From Strigamia acuminata (taxonomy: Eukaryota; Arthropoda; Chilopoda; Geophilomorpha; Linotaeniidae), in contig CASHSZ010000052.1 of the NCBI GenBank assembly GCA_949358305.1, forward strand, positions 64,001 to 124,000: DNA of 60,000 nt. The letters are read 5' to 3'. The position numbers and the translations under genes were made by a program. Of this stretch, positions 11,506 to 21,236 are shown one piece after another. Below the pieces are notes generated by a model. The model was not told the DNA's origin, did not search any database, and was given only the letters and a program-made list of their open reading frames with translations. Every line of letters starts with the position of its first letter. Position 1 is the stretch's first letter.

Positions 11506-14500
11506 TTATTTGCGCCTTACAAATAAATGCTCACACAAGGTGTTAAGTCTGGGCTTGGGTAACCATTTGGTCATCACATCGGCGACATTCAGGGCCCCTG
11601 GAATATGCTTAATAGCAAACGTTCCGCGCTCAAACCAGTCCCTGAGGAAATGAAGCTTTACGTCGATATGTTTATTCGCCCTATTCTCTATTCGGTTTTT
11701 GGCGTATTGTATCGCGGGCATACTGTCCGCGTACACGCATGGGGTGTTCCGATTGATGCTGAACATGATGTCGGCATCGTAAAGCCTCTCTAGCCATATA
11801 ATCTCCTTTACGCCATCGACCACGGCCAGAAATTCACTCTCCATGATCGATAACGCAGTCATTGACTGCTTATGGCAGTTCCACATGATCGGAACGCCAC
11901 CCAAATAGACTATGTGACCCCCGAAGCTTCTCCTTTTGTCTGCATCGAGGGCAAACGACGCGTCGGTATACACAGTTAGATTATCATTTCGGCAATTGGA
12001 AAGATTAATCATATAATCCGACGTATTTGCCAGATATCGCAAAATTTGCAATAACATACTAATGTGACGCGTCGAATGTTTCTCATTGTATTGTGAGAGG
12101 ACAATGACCGAGAACAGGATGTCTGGCCTTGTCCTGCTCGCCAAGAACAAGAGACTTCCCACTAAGTTGTGATAGGGGAAAGTGGAATCAACCCGCTCCT
12201 TTTCCGTCACGCCCTGAATAATCGTTCCTGGCGTCCCAGGTACTCTAATCCGAAGGCATGAGTCGACCCCATACAACTTACAAAGTTTTTCTATGTATGC
12301 CCTTTGATGGATCCTAATTTGGCCCCCAGACCTATCAAAGGCTATGCCTAACAAGAGGGTCACGGGACCCAAATCAACCGTGTCAAAGGATTCCCTAATC
12401 CATCGAACAACGCATTCCTCGACGTAGTCATCCTTGGAGAAGAGAACTATGTCGTCCACGTAAAAGATAAGAATTGCGTCGTTGTCTAACGCATAAACAC
12501 AGTTAAGACCCAACAAGGGCACAAATCCCAGTTGGAGTAGACGGTCGTGGAGGGCTTGGTACCACATCCGTCCACTCTGATGTAGTCCATATAATGACTT
12601 CAACAGCATCCAACACTTATGTTGGTTTTCGGCTGTTCTGTAGCCCTTGGGAATCTCCATGAATTGGACCTTATCAAGGTCCCCGTACAAGTACGCGGCC
12701 TTGATGTCAAGGTGGACATCTCTCCAACCTTTCAGTATCACCAAGGTACAGAAAAACACTATAACGAGGACGAAATTGACTACGGGGGAAAATACCTCCG
12801 TAAAGTCAATGCCCGGCCTCTGTTTGAAGCCTTGTGCTACCAAGCGAGCCCGGTAGCGCGCGACTGCACCCGACTGGTCCCTTTTCATTTTATAAATCCA
12901 TTTTGATCCCAAAAGCAACTCTCCTTCGGGCTTATCAATTTCTTTATAGACAGTTCGATCGTCGAAGATATCTGTCTCTTCTTTCATCGCCTTTTCCCAG
13001 TCCCGTTTGTTGGTGTGCCTCATTGCCTCCTCGTAGGTATCAGGCTCTACGGCACAGAAACCGGCAAAAGGGAGTTCGGGTTCTTCACCCTCTAAGGTTT
13101 TGAAGTCAAAAAGATCTGGGTCGTAGTGGTAACCCTCTGCGTCGCACCATCGCGCAACGTCAGTCCGACTTCTAAGTTTGTCTTCATTGGGCGAGAAATA
13201 AACCACATCAATTTTCCCAGCCGTTGCCCCGGCTTTCCGGACAGACTGGACCCGTCTCCACTTAGTCATATCCAGCGGCAGCGACAAAGGATCTTTGACC
13301 TTCTTTCCCTTTTTGCCCGAACCACGACGAGCTTGTATCGTAGGAGGAAGATCAACCTCCTCATCGTCGTCAGGATAAACATTGAAGTAATTCTCGCCAT
13401 CGCCGTTATCCCCCTTCGCCCCACCAATTTCTTCAACTGGATTATCCCCAGCACCAGCATCCCCAACCAAGTCACCTTCAACAGTTTCTATCGCAGGCTG
13501 TTGTATCGCTTGTTTTACAAGCGGCCTCAATTCAGGTCTGAAAACAGGCTTTGGGGTTGTGGGTAAAGGAGGCTTCTCCTTCGGAACCGGGGGTTCAACA
13601 GGGGGCGGAATAGGAGGTGGTAGTGCCTCTTGCACTTCCTCAACAATTTCAGGGATAGGGGCAACGGAATCATCATCATCTCCCTCGGTGTCCGAGGAAG
13701 AATCCCCAAAATGTTTGAATTGGCCACCCTGCGGTTGCTTGATGGGCTGTTGTAGCCGTTTGCCAATCTCATACCAATATGAGTCTTCGAAAATTCGGAC
13801 ATGTTTGGACGCAAAAACTTGATTCCGTACAGGATCCCAAACCCTGTAGCCCCTAGTTGATATTGCGTATCCAATGAGTGCTCCCGCCCAAGCCCTTCCT
13901 TCCAGTTTGCCCTTTCTGACCTGGGACGGGATATGTACAAATGTCTTCGACCCAATACACCTGATGTGTCGCAAAGACAATTTCTTGCCGAAAAACACGG
14001 TATAGGGCACTTTTCCTCCAAGCCCTTCATGGGGGAATCGGTTCTTTAAGTAAACTATGGTCGTCGCTAATTCAGCCCAAAGGGGATAGGGGAAATCATT
14101 TTCCAACATTAAAGCTCTGACGCCACCGACAATGGTACGGTTTGCACGTTCTGCAACAGAATTCATTTCCGGGCTATATGTATTCGTACGAATACATTTC
14201 AAACCAATTTTGGATGCATAATCATCCCAATTCCGCGAAATAAATTCTCCTCCATTATCAGTTTTAATGCATTTCACTTTCCGTGATGTCGTTCTTTCGA
14301 CTTCCGTCAACCAACGTTTAAAATGGCCCAAAACTTCCCCTTTGGTCTTCATCGTTATGATCCACATATAACGTGAATAATCATCAACCAATATAAAGTA
14401 AAAATTAGCCCCACCCAAGGAAGTAGCTTGTGATGCCCCCCAAACATCCATGTGCACTAAATCTAATACTCCCTTAGTGGAAATGGTAATTATCGGGGGA

Positions 14501-16377
14501 AAACTCGCCCTAGTGCTCTTAGCACGGGCACATGCGTCACAAGTGGATAATTCTTTGTTAGACAAATTGATCCCAAAAACGTCCTCGGATTCGGTTAATT
14601 TAATAATGCCTTTAGCATTATGGTGGCCCATTCTGGAATGCCACGTGTCCATACTCTGGGATATTTCTTTCTTTCTCATTTTGATCCCAGTATCCCCGCT
14701 TTTGTTAACTTTCGCAGTCGCATTAGCTTCGGGAACAATAGCAGGAGGTGTCTGAACCTCATTCACTGTTTTCTGTAAATTAATCGCCGCAGGCGCATTC
14801 GCTTTGGTTGGCTCGCTTACTTGCGTACTCAAATTAGATGCGGATTTTCCCATATCCGGCTTACAGAAACTTTTTAGTAAAGCTGACTTAAAATCTAAAA
14901 TGGTTAGTAGCGGTTGTACAAATTTTTCATCCTTCACGGATGATTTGATTAAATCGAGGACAGCAGCTGTATCCTGTTGCGCAGTTAATGCAGCTGTGTT
15001 TACAGAATTAACCTCGACCCGGCAGTTGACTTTGTACAGCCTGTCGCTAGTCCGAACTGCCGAAATCAATGGTTCCTCGATTTTATCTTTGAAAATACTC
15101 ATCTTCCCATCTTTAACAATTGTGCACAACCCAGCCTCATCGGTGCGCCCGAGCGAAATAAGGTTTTTCCGAAAATTCGGTGCGAAGAATACATTCGTCA
15201 AAGTTATTTTCCTCGTTCTTTGTCCATAGAGCGAAGTGAGGACGATGTTGCCCACACCTTCAATCTTCGATTTTCCTTCTCCTTGTAGAACGCTGAAGTT
15301 AGACAACGGTTTGAAGTTTGAAAACCAATTCCGGTTGAAGGAAAAGTGGTCGGTCGCTCCCGTGTCCACGTACCACTGTGAATCGTAGTTTCCGTGCGAC
15401 ACAAGAGATAAGGGCACTGTGGGCTTCTCTTCCGACACCGCAGAATACAAAGTGTAGGGCTCATCTGTATAGGGGTCCAGTTGTGTGAGATTTGCTCTCT
15501 GTGGACCCCCTCTGCCTCGTCCTTTGCCACGGGTGCCTCCACGATTCAATTGGGCTGGCGAGCCAGCGCTGGCGGGGAAAGTCCCTTGCTGTTTCGGCGG
15601 CGATGGGCACTCCCTGGCGAAGTGTCCCGACCCACCGCAAGTAAAACATGTTCCACGCGAAGTTCCGGGGGAATTTGGGGTTTTTCCACGAGGTTTCCAT
15701 TTCCCTTTAGTATAGAAAGCGGTAGTATTGTCTGCCAATACAGGTGGGACGCCAAATTCATTGGTCTGTTCATAAAGGCGATTGTACTCGCCAAGTAAAC
15801 GTTCTTTAACGTTTTTCGCTGTGAATTCCGTATCCGACCAGTGATACGCGGTCTGTTTCACAGCCTCGTATTGTGGGGGCAGAAGATCTAAATATTGGAA
15901 TGCCTGGAATTCATCGGTGACCTCAATTTTAACGTCCTTCAGTTCGACGATTTTGCGGTCGACCCGCCCGGTGAAAACTAGCATTTCCTCATTATCTCGA
16001 AGTTTCATGTTGAGGAATTCACGTCGCAACCGAGCACGACGTGCCCTCGTCGTCGGTTGATAAGCGTCCTTTAGGGCTTCCCAAACTTTCGCAGCGGTGG
16101 GGCAGGCAACAGCTATCACTTGCTGCGGCTCAGCGCAACTCATGCAGATAGTGGACATTGCCTTGTCCTCTCGAGCGTTAAACTCTCGCTTCTCTTTTGC
16201 AGTGGCTGTTGCAGCCAGTGGTGGCTCAGAGCCACTAACATGTCCCCAAACGCCGTTGTATTTGAGCAATAACTGGACCTGCACGGACCAGGTGGCATAG
16301 TTCGTGCCATCGAGCTTTTTAATATCCTTGTAATCGTCGTGCTTTGAAGCCATCACGACGACACCAGGAAAATGCAC
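11506..16377 (-). CDS. Copia A Gag-Pol polyprotein
   Basis: One open frame of 1,623 codons; Met9 at 16353 (MASKHDDYKD) is the likelier start. Numbered from the first Met: copia-type Gag at about 20-230, zinc knuckle CX2CX4HX4C at 244-257, protease DTGAT at 338-342. The integrase has a HHCC zinc site (H580, H585, C613, C616) and a DD35E triad D644, D707, E743. An acidic, proline-rich linker spans about 890-1030, the MBD-like segment about 1032-1096, reverse transcriptase from about 1108 with YVDD at 1306-1309, and RNase H has D1471, E1512 and D1550. Every catalytic motif checked is present, so the protein is probably functional. It would assemble particles, copy the RNA and integrate cDNA. No frameshift separates gag from pol. 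Confidence 0.97.
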   Translation of the reverse strand: MHFPGVVVMASKHDDYKDIKKLDGTNYATWSVQVQLLLKYNGVWGHVSGSEPPLAATATAKEKREFNAREDKAMSTICMSCAEPQQVIAVACPTAAKVWEALKDAYQPTTRARRARLRREFLNMKLRDNEEMLVFTGRVDRKIVELKDVKIEVTDEFQAFQYLDLLPPQYEAVKQTAYHWSDTEFTAKNVKERLLGEYNRLYEQTNEFGVPPVLADNTTAFYTKGKWKPRGKTPNSPGTSRGTCFTCGGSGHFARECPSPPKQQGTFPASAGSPAQLNRGGTRGKGRGRGGPQRANLTQLDPYTDEPYTLYSAVSEEKPTVPLSLVSHGNYDSQWYVDTGATDHFSFNRNWFSNFKPLSNFSVLQGEGKSKIEGVGNIVLTSLYGQRTRKITLTNVFFAPNFRKNLISLGRTDEAGLCTIVKDGKMSIFKDKIEEPLISAVRTSDRLYKVNCRVEVNSVNTAALTAQQDTAAVLDLIKSSVKDEKFVQPLLTILDFKSALLKSFCKPDMGKSASNLSTQVSEPTKANAPAAINLQKTVNEVQTPPAIVPEANATAKVNKSGDTGIKMRKKEISQSMDTWHSRMGHHNAKGIIKLTESEDVFGINLSNKELSTCDACARAKSTRASFPPIITISTKGVLDLVHMDVWGASQATSLGGANFYFILVDDYSRYMWIITMKTKGEVLGHFKRWLTEVERTTSRKVKCIKTDNGGEFISRNWDDYASKIGLKCIRTNTYSPEMNSVAERANRTIVGGVRALMLENDFPYPLWAELATTIVYLKNRFPHEGLGGKVPYTVFFGKKLSLRHIRCIGSKTFVHIPSQVRKGKLEGRAWAGALIGYAISTRGYRVWDPVRNQVFASKHVRIFEDSYWYEIGKRLQQPIKQPQGGQFKHFGDSSSDTEGDDDDSVAPIPEIVEEVQEALPPPIPPPVEPPVPKEKPPLPTTPKPVFRPELRPLVKQAIQQPAIETVEGDLVGDAGAGDNPVEEIGGAKGDNGDGENYFNVYPDDDEEVDLPPTIQARRGSGKKGKKVKDPLSLPLDMTKWRRVQSVRKAGATAGKIDVVYFSPNEDKLRSRTDVARWCDAEGYHYDPDLFDFKTLEGEEPELPFAGFCAVEPDTYEEAMRHTNKRDWEKAMKEETDIFDDRTVYKEIDKPEGELLLGSKWIYKMKRDQSGAVARYRARLVAQGFKQRPGIDFTEVFSPVVNFVLVIVFFCTLVILKGWRDVHLDIKAAYLYGDLDKVQFMEIPKGYRTAENQHKCWMLLKSLYGLHQSGRMWYQALHDRLLQLGFVPLLGLNCVYALDNDAILIFYVDDIVLFSKDDYVEECVVRWIRESFDTVDLGPVTLLLGIAFDRSGGQIRIHQRAYIEKLCKLYGVDSCLRIRVPGTPGTIIQGVTEKERVDSTFPYHNLVGSLLFLASRTRPDILFSVIVLSQYNEKHSTRHISMLLQILRYLANTSDYMINLSNCRNDNLTVYTDASFALDADKRRSFGGHIVYLGGVPIMWNCHKQSMTALSIMESEFLAVVDGVKEIIWLERLYDADIMFSINRNTPCVYADSMPAIQYAKNRIENRANKHIDVKLHFLRDWFERGTFAIKHIPGALNVADVMTKWLPKPRLNTLCEHLFVRRK
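13090..13284 (-). other. MBD-like (methyl-CpG-binding) domain in copia A polyprotein
   Basis: Residues about 1032-1096 read like an MBD: a leading W-R pair (W1040, R1041), RKAG-x-x-AGK (1047-1054), IDVVYFSP, then LRSR-x-D-V (R1069), and a closing YDPDLFDF. In MeCP2 the equivalent stretches are RKSG-x-SAGK, YDVY, FRSK and a terminal FDF; R111, D121 and R133 of MeCP2 contact methyl-CpG and correspond to R1047, D1057 and R1069. The tyrosine equivalent to MeCP2 Y123 is valine here. The segment lies after an unstructured linker and just before reverse transcriptase, so after cleavage it would probably remain on integrase. The assignment is from pattern recognition, not a profile search. Confidence 0.8.
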
Positions 16378-17534
16378 AATAATAATTGGTTATGCACAGA
16401 GAGAACACAATTTCGGAATTTATTCCGCACACACACTTCACAGGAGCACTTAATCACACAATGCACAATTGTCTCTAGTCCCAAAAACCAAAAAGGAAGG
16501 CGAAAATACAGTTTCAACCCGGGGAATCTCAATAAGTGAGATTGGAAAACCTTGACTGGCAATCCACCAACTCTTCCGTCCGACCTCCTGGGGTCGCGGG
16601 ATGGTTGGGGGCCCTGGATAAGCCCAGCCAAGAATACAGTGCTACGTGCCCGACTGGACGTAGGGTAGCACCGAGTCTAACAAGGGACCAACAACAAAAA
16701 CTTAAAACTATACAGAGTTTCACGAAAGTATGCAAATAAATCAAAACAGTCTAGATGTGAAGTTGGCCAATTACGGGATCCTTGCGCCGTAATCGGTTCC
16801 CACGGTGTGTTCAACGTCGGCTTCACGTGTCGAATTAACTCACACGCACGCCGGGGTGCTAATGTGAGGAGAAACCCTCTCAACTGGTGCACCCTGCGTG
16901 CAAAACCAGGGTTTCCTCTTGAAATCGTCGTTGCGCACGTCCGCGCCTTCGTAATTCCACGTCGGGTGTAAATCACGGCTCTTCGTGCTAAATATGGCTG
17001 TGTACGTGGACTTACACGTAAACACAGCTCCAAAACGAATATTCACCGTCGATGGCGATGAAAAACGATCAAAATGGTCGCCACAGAACAAATCTTCGTC
17101 CTCGACGATCCTACGACAAATATCGGTCGTTTTGCGTCGAAACTCCGTCGTGTCGACGTGAATGGGCGTCGTCTCGCTGGCAATACTGATTGCCTCGGCA
17201 AAATAACGTCGTGTTGGCGTGTATCGGTTCAGATGCACGTCTGGGCTGCGATTCGCTTCACGGCCGAATCCAAAATGGCCGCCGCAGGAGAATTTCACAA
17301 CGACGTCGGAAAAAGTGCTTATTTCGCACAGAAAAATTTCGAAATAAAGCTGCTTACACACTAAAATGTCCGTAGTAATGTCCGCACACGTTGCCGATCG
17401 TTTCCAATCGATTTGGCGAAGAAAATCCGTCTGCGTCGGTCGGTTCGCGTTTGCGGCGAAGTCGGGCGACGTCTTGGCTTCGTCTCGCGTCCAAAAAGGT
17501 CGGAAATCCTTTACAAACTGGTCAGGCCGTCGAG
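16354..17534 (-). other. 5' leader of copia A
   Basis: A non-coding leader of about 1.2 kb between primer site and start codon. It is CpG-rich, with AAAATGGCCGCC at 17272-17283 (YY1-like). The short frames on both strands have no domains. The reason for so long a leader is not visible; packaging signals or internal initiation are possible. Confidence 0.6.
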
Positions 17535-17552
17535 AACCATCCTCTGCTACCA
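17535..17552 (-). promoter_or_regulatory. Primer-binding site of copia A (initiator tRNA-Met 3' end)
   Basis: The minus-strand reading TGGTAGCAGAGGATGGTT is complementary to the last 18 nt of animal initiator tRNA-Met including CCA. It lies 2 nt from the 5' LTR. Copia B has the identical 18-mer. Confidence 0.93.
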
Positions 17553-17554
17553 TA

Positions 17555-18031
17555 TAAAGCGATTTCCTGGCCAAAACATCGGTTAGAAAGGAGTTGACGA
17601 GTGTCTAAACAGGTGCGCGACACCGACATGCGTGCGCCATGTTTAATATCACATAAAAGTGTACACGCTTCGAGGCTAACAACTGCACTCGGAAAAATAG
17701 GATAAATCATTGTTGGATTTCAATGATTTGTCCTTTACATTATAAAATAAAAGCAATGACATTCATAATCGATAACTAAGCAATAATAACAATACAGGAC
17801 TCGCTCTTTTGAGCAGACGATGTTATCAGCGCATGCTGCTAAATGGAAACGTTCAACCGCGGTACAGAACCAGCATTAATAAAAATCGAGATCGATTGAA
17901 CGCGACATCGAGACATTAAATAGCAGCACATTCATTACACATATCCGGAAAGTGTGTAATGTAAATATTCACAAACTATACAATATGGCGACAAACAACC
18001 AAACACACAATATTTCCACCACAACTCAATA
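17555..18031 (-). repeat. 5' LTR of copia A
   Basis: 477 bp, apparently identical to 11012-11488 and followed by the AACCC duplication at 18032-18036. Sense-strand termini are TATTG and CTTTA. Confidence 0.95.
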
Positions 18032-18400
18032 AACCCTTGGTGCCGAAGGAGCAGAACCCGATGGACTAGGCTGCCCGTCCCGCGCTCTGACAGCTTCCAC
18101 CGTCAAACCACGTGGTAGGAGGGCATGCCCATGTCGCAACAGGTCTTGCGTCCGCCTCTCCCACGAGTCGACGCTCATTCATGATACCATCGAACGGGTG
18201 CGACTCCGGTCGCCGCCCGGTCGCTGCGAGTGGCGCGCATACCACCTCTGCCTGAGGATGGAAAAATGCACCAGCCCCATGCCGAGGCAGTTGCCGCATG
18301 GTGAATCCCATCCGCCCGCTGATGTCTCCCAGCGCTCGCCTGAGCAAACAGGGCAGATGTGCCACTGTTTGCTACCGTCGCCGCCACCATTTCCCGAATT
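18032..18400 (-). pseudogene. Downstream frame of gypsy-like element, part 1 (5' end)
   Basis: Two segments in one frame. The first (18400-18182) opens after a pyrimidine tract ending in AG and encodes a CPVC...CGNC pair with nearby W and H residues, reminiscent of a PHD-like or other zinc finger but lacking a clear full ligand set. It ends at a TGA (18181-18179) followed at once by an in-frame ATG (18178). The second runs 49 codons to the copia A insertion and stays in frame with the segment at 11011 on the far side. So the gene is broken at an opal stop, the copia insertion and an amber stop. Family unknown. Confidence 0.5.
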
Positions 18401-18430
18401 CTAGATAAAATAAATAAAAAATTAATAAAC
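18401..18430 (-). promoter_or_regulatory. Candidate 3' splice acceptor
   Basis: On the minus strand a T-rich tract (TTTTTTATTTATTTTATCTAG) runs into AG just where the downstream frame opens. This suits a spliced subgenomic RNA for the frame after pol. No matching donor in phase was established. Confidence 0.4.
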
Positions 18431-20783
18431 TACATCAAGGAGTGAAAGGGGAAGGGGGGAAAAAAGTTGGGCTGAGAGTATGACGTAAGGGCTATGAATG
18501 AGGATTCCGGCACGCGGGGGCGACAAACTCAACCTCCCACGCGAACACTTTGATCACGTGTAAACACATGACGTCAGTGGATGTTACACAATCGTCGAAG
18601 ACACCGAGCTGGCGCAAGCCATTTTCGGTGCCCCGGCGATGCAAGCCGAAATAATTTCCTGAATTCGTTAAACCGAATCAGGATGATATAAAATCCTGAC
18701 CAAAGCGTGGTGCCTGGTCTAAGAAATGATGGTTGTAAGAATTTCACACACGACGCGGCAAGGGATGGTGACGGCAACGCAAACCGCAACCAACATGGCG
18801 GACCGTTCTGCACAACGGCCCGGCATGTCGGTGAAGTCTGGCGCCTGAATCAGAACCCAGTTCAGTCGCAGAAAACACGAACAAACCATCGATTGTGACA
18901 AAAAGGATGTCTCGAAAAGAAATACGCGAGCGAGCGAAAAAGTGACACACCTTTTCTGCCTGAACGCGAGCGAAAAGAGAAAAGAAATAAAAACCAAATA
19001 ATCTTATTGAATTAAAAAAAAATAAATTTAGTTGCGCCGGCTGAGAAAGAAACTCGAGTTCGGGACAAAATAAACAAAGGAGGGGTTGAAAACAACAAAA
19101 AAAAAGAAACGAAAAACTCCAAATGGAAGTGGACTTTGATTTCTTCGAGTCGCGCCGCGGCGGCGAGTGATTCGGGAAGCGAACTTCTCGGCTCCTCTTA
19201 CCGCGGCGACAACCCCTCACCGCCCGCTATTGTTTTCCCAGATTGGGGGTCTCAGATCATGCCGCTGGCCACTCAAGTGACCAGCGCACAGGTCATTGAC
19301 CTCAATTAGGGACAATAGGAACAAGGGATGCACGAATTCCGAGGGGTTAGGCGTGGGTCACGGTGTAACCTTTGCCAGCTGACTCGCGAATTCGACGCCG
19401 ATACCCACCTATTTCAGAAAGAAAAACCGGGGACACGGCGAATGGAGGCAAAAACAAAAAAAAAGATACGTAATCCAAAAAAAAAATGAAAAATAAAACA
19501 AAAAAAAAATTAAAACTGAATTGAAGAAGAAAAACTAATCGAGAGAACCTTTCACAGAAACATCGGGAAAAAGAAGAAAGAGAAGCGAAAAGAAGTGATA
19601 GAAAATTCGAGATGGAAGACGGATGGCAAACCGAAACCAATCGCATCAGGTATCACGAAGCGCTTCGTGAGAGAAAACGCCGAAATTTCAGGTTTTCTTC
19701 ACACAAAATACTTCTTAAAATGTTTTCTGAACACTAAACAGTCGAAACCACAAGTGTTTCAGTGAATCGACTCGATCGCGGCGGTCAAAACGACTTTGAT
19801 CCGCCTGCGTTCCTAGCGAGGAGCGGCGGCCGAAACTGCCTGCTCGAGCGCTAAGTTGCACGTAATAACGGGGCTGGGGTACGAGAGAAAGCAATCGGTC
19901 ACGGGTTTTATCGAGAAAAAGGGCCACAGTAAATGATGCAAAAAGAAAATAAATTTGTGTCTTACCCTCATATCGCAACTCAAAAACTTTCTCGAACACG
20001 AACACAAGCAAAAGGTCAGCTGATGCTGTATGATCGCCCTCTCGAAAACAAGTGACACACGGGGACTATGTCCAGAAACAAGAAACCTCGAGTCTAAACA
20101 GAGAACAATCCTCGACCCGTGACCTGTGATTGGGTCCCACGACATCCTCACCCCTCTAATTGGTGCAATAACTAATTCCCAATCTAAAGAGACAATCTTT
20201 CTCAGAAAGCGCAGGAAAAACACCATGAAACAATATTATTTTATTGCCACGACAATTTTCCGAATTTTTAGCGAAAAACTCCCACGATCCCCGGGCAGAG
20301 AAATAAAACCTGCTTAAAAATCGCGGCTGCGGTGCTGAGACCGTTGCCATGGTTACGCTCCTCCGCGAGATTTCATGACGTCACATGAACGCCACGATTC
20401 TCATCGGTTGAGACCGCAACATGATCGCTGAAACTGGCCACGGAAAGCAGGTAATTAAACAAACTTCTCCGACCAATTTCAGTGACTTAATCAATCAATT
20501 CAACAGTGTTATCGGTCCAGTGACCAACACTGATCGATCGGCGACCATCGAGACGAATCACGGGCCTGGTAATCGATTTTCCCAACTTTACCGAGCAACA
20601 AGTGACTGCTACAAAAACGGATGAGTTCGATAAAAAATAAAAAACATCCGTTTCAATAAGTCATTGTTGCAGGGGAACTTACGGTTTCAATTCTGTGTTT
20701 GTCGGTGTGACAATGACGAGGATTCGCCGTGTCTACGCCTGACGAACGTTCTTCACTTTAAATCCAGCCGAAACAAGGAATTT
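18405..20783. other. Spacer between integrase fragment and downstream frame
   Basis: About 2.4 kb without a supported gene. It contains A-rich tracts (about 18960-19110 and 19440-19580), an E-box CACGTG (18555-18560), palindromic CRE sites TGACGTCA (18569-18576 and 20376-20383), TGACGTAA (18482-18489), AACATGGCGG (18792-18801, YY1-like) and an X-box (20343-20356). Integrase catalytic sequence should follow the fragment at 20784, but none is recognisable. Confidence 0.6.
20343..20383 (-). promoter_or_regulatory. RFX X-box plus CRE
   Basis: The minus strand reads TGACGTCA (20383-20376) then, 19 bp on, GTAACCATGGCAAC (20356-20343), an exact fit to the RFX consensus GTNRCC-N(0-3)-RGYAAC. It sits between pol and the downstream frame in the sense direction and could be an internal promoter element. 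No TATA box was identified. Confidence 0.45.
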
Positions 20784-21236
20784 CTAAGTTCCTGGCCAGA
20801 AAAAAATGCGTCGTAGCCTTTTCACCATGTCGGCTGCGTTATCCTGCGTGTAGCGAGGATGCAATCGAATGACGTCGAGGCAACGGTCAGCTAGCGGTGC
20901 AGGCATCAGGATTTTTACGTCCAAGCCTTGCTCCGTCCTGGTTAGTAACGATTCGGGTGAGAACGGGGTATTGATACACAATTCTCCGCATTCGCCGAAC
21001 GTATAATCAGACATGTATTGCGCCATGGCTGGTGGGATTTGGGCCAGAAGACTGTCGTCGTCTCGGTCCTCGTCTAACCATCTCATGATCGCGCTACAGT
21101 CGGCGTCTGCCCGCTGGTTCTGCCTAATCTCATCGTAAGACATGATCGCACCAGCGAGGCTTTCTGAAACGAGTGTGGGCAAGCGCGGAAGCAGCTTTTT
21201 CTTCGCGTGAGGCCGCCAATGTCGTCTCCTCGTCAT
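20784..21236 (-). pseudogene. Truncated integrase N-terminal region of the gypsy-like element
   Basis: An open segment overlapping the end of the pol frame in the +1 frame. It ends with LHPRYTQDNAADMVKRLRR then IFFWPGT, which resembles the zinc-binding N-terminal part of gypsy integrases (HP...RL...F.WPG). It stops at a TAG straight after that motif, with another stop about 18 codons later. The catalytic D,D,E core is absent downstream. A frame shift from pol is needed to reach it, either a programmed event or, more likely in this damaged element, a one-base indel. It would not give a working integrase. Confidence 0.75.

Larger units (their letters stand above)
11012..18031 (-). mobile_element. 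Copia A: complete Ty1/copia retrotransposon with an MBD-like domain
   Basis: 7,020 bp with 477-bp LTRs that appear identical along their whole length, 5-bp AACCC duplications, a primer site for initiator tRNA-Met, a polypurine tract and one unbroken Gag-Pol frame. All of this points to a very recent and potentially active insertion. It interrupts the unrecognised frame of the gypsy-like element. The LTR termini are unusual (TATTG...CTTTA in the sense direction rather than TG...CA). Between integrase and reverse transcriptase the polyprotein carries an MBD-like segment. Confidence 0.96.

Noticed and set aside
19715-20011. Short first exon (ATG at 20011) with donor-like GGGTAAGA near 19968 spliced to the acceptor at 18401
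   Set aside because: Joining in this phase meets a stop at once in the downstream exon; no support beyond weak signals.
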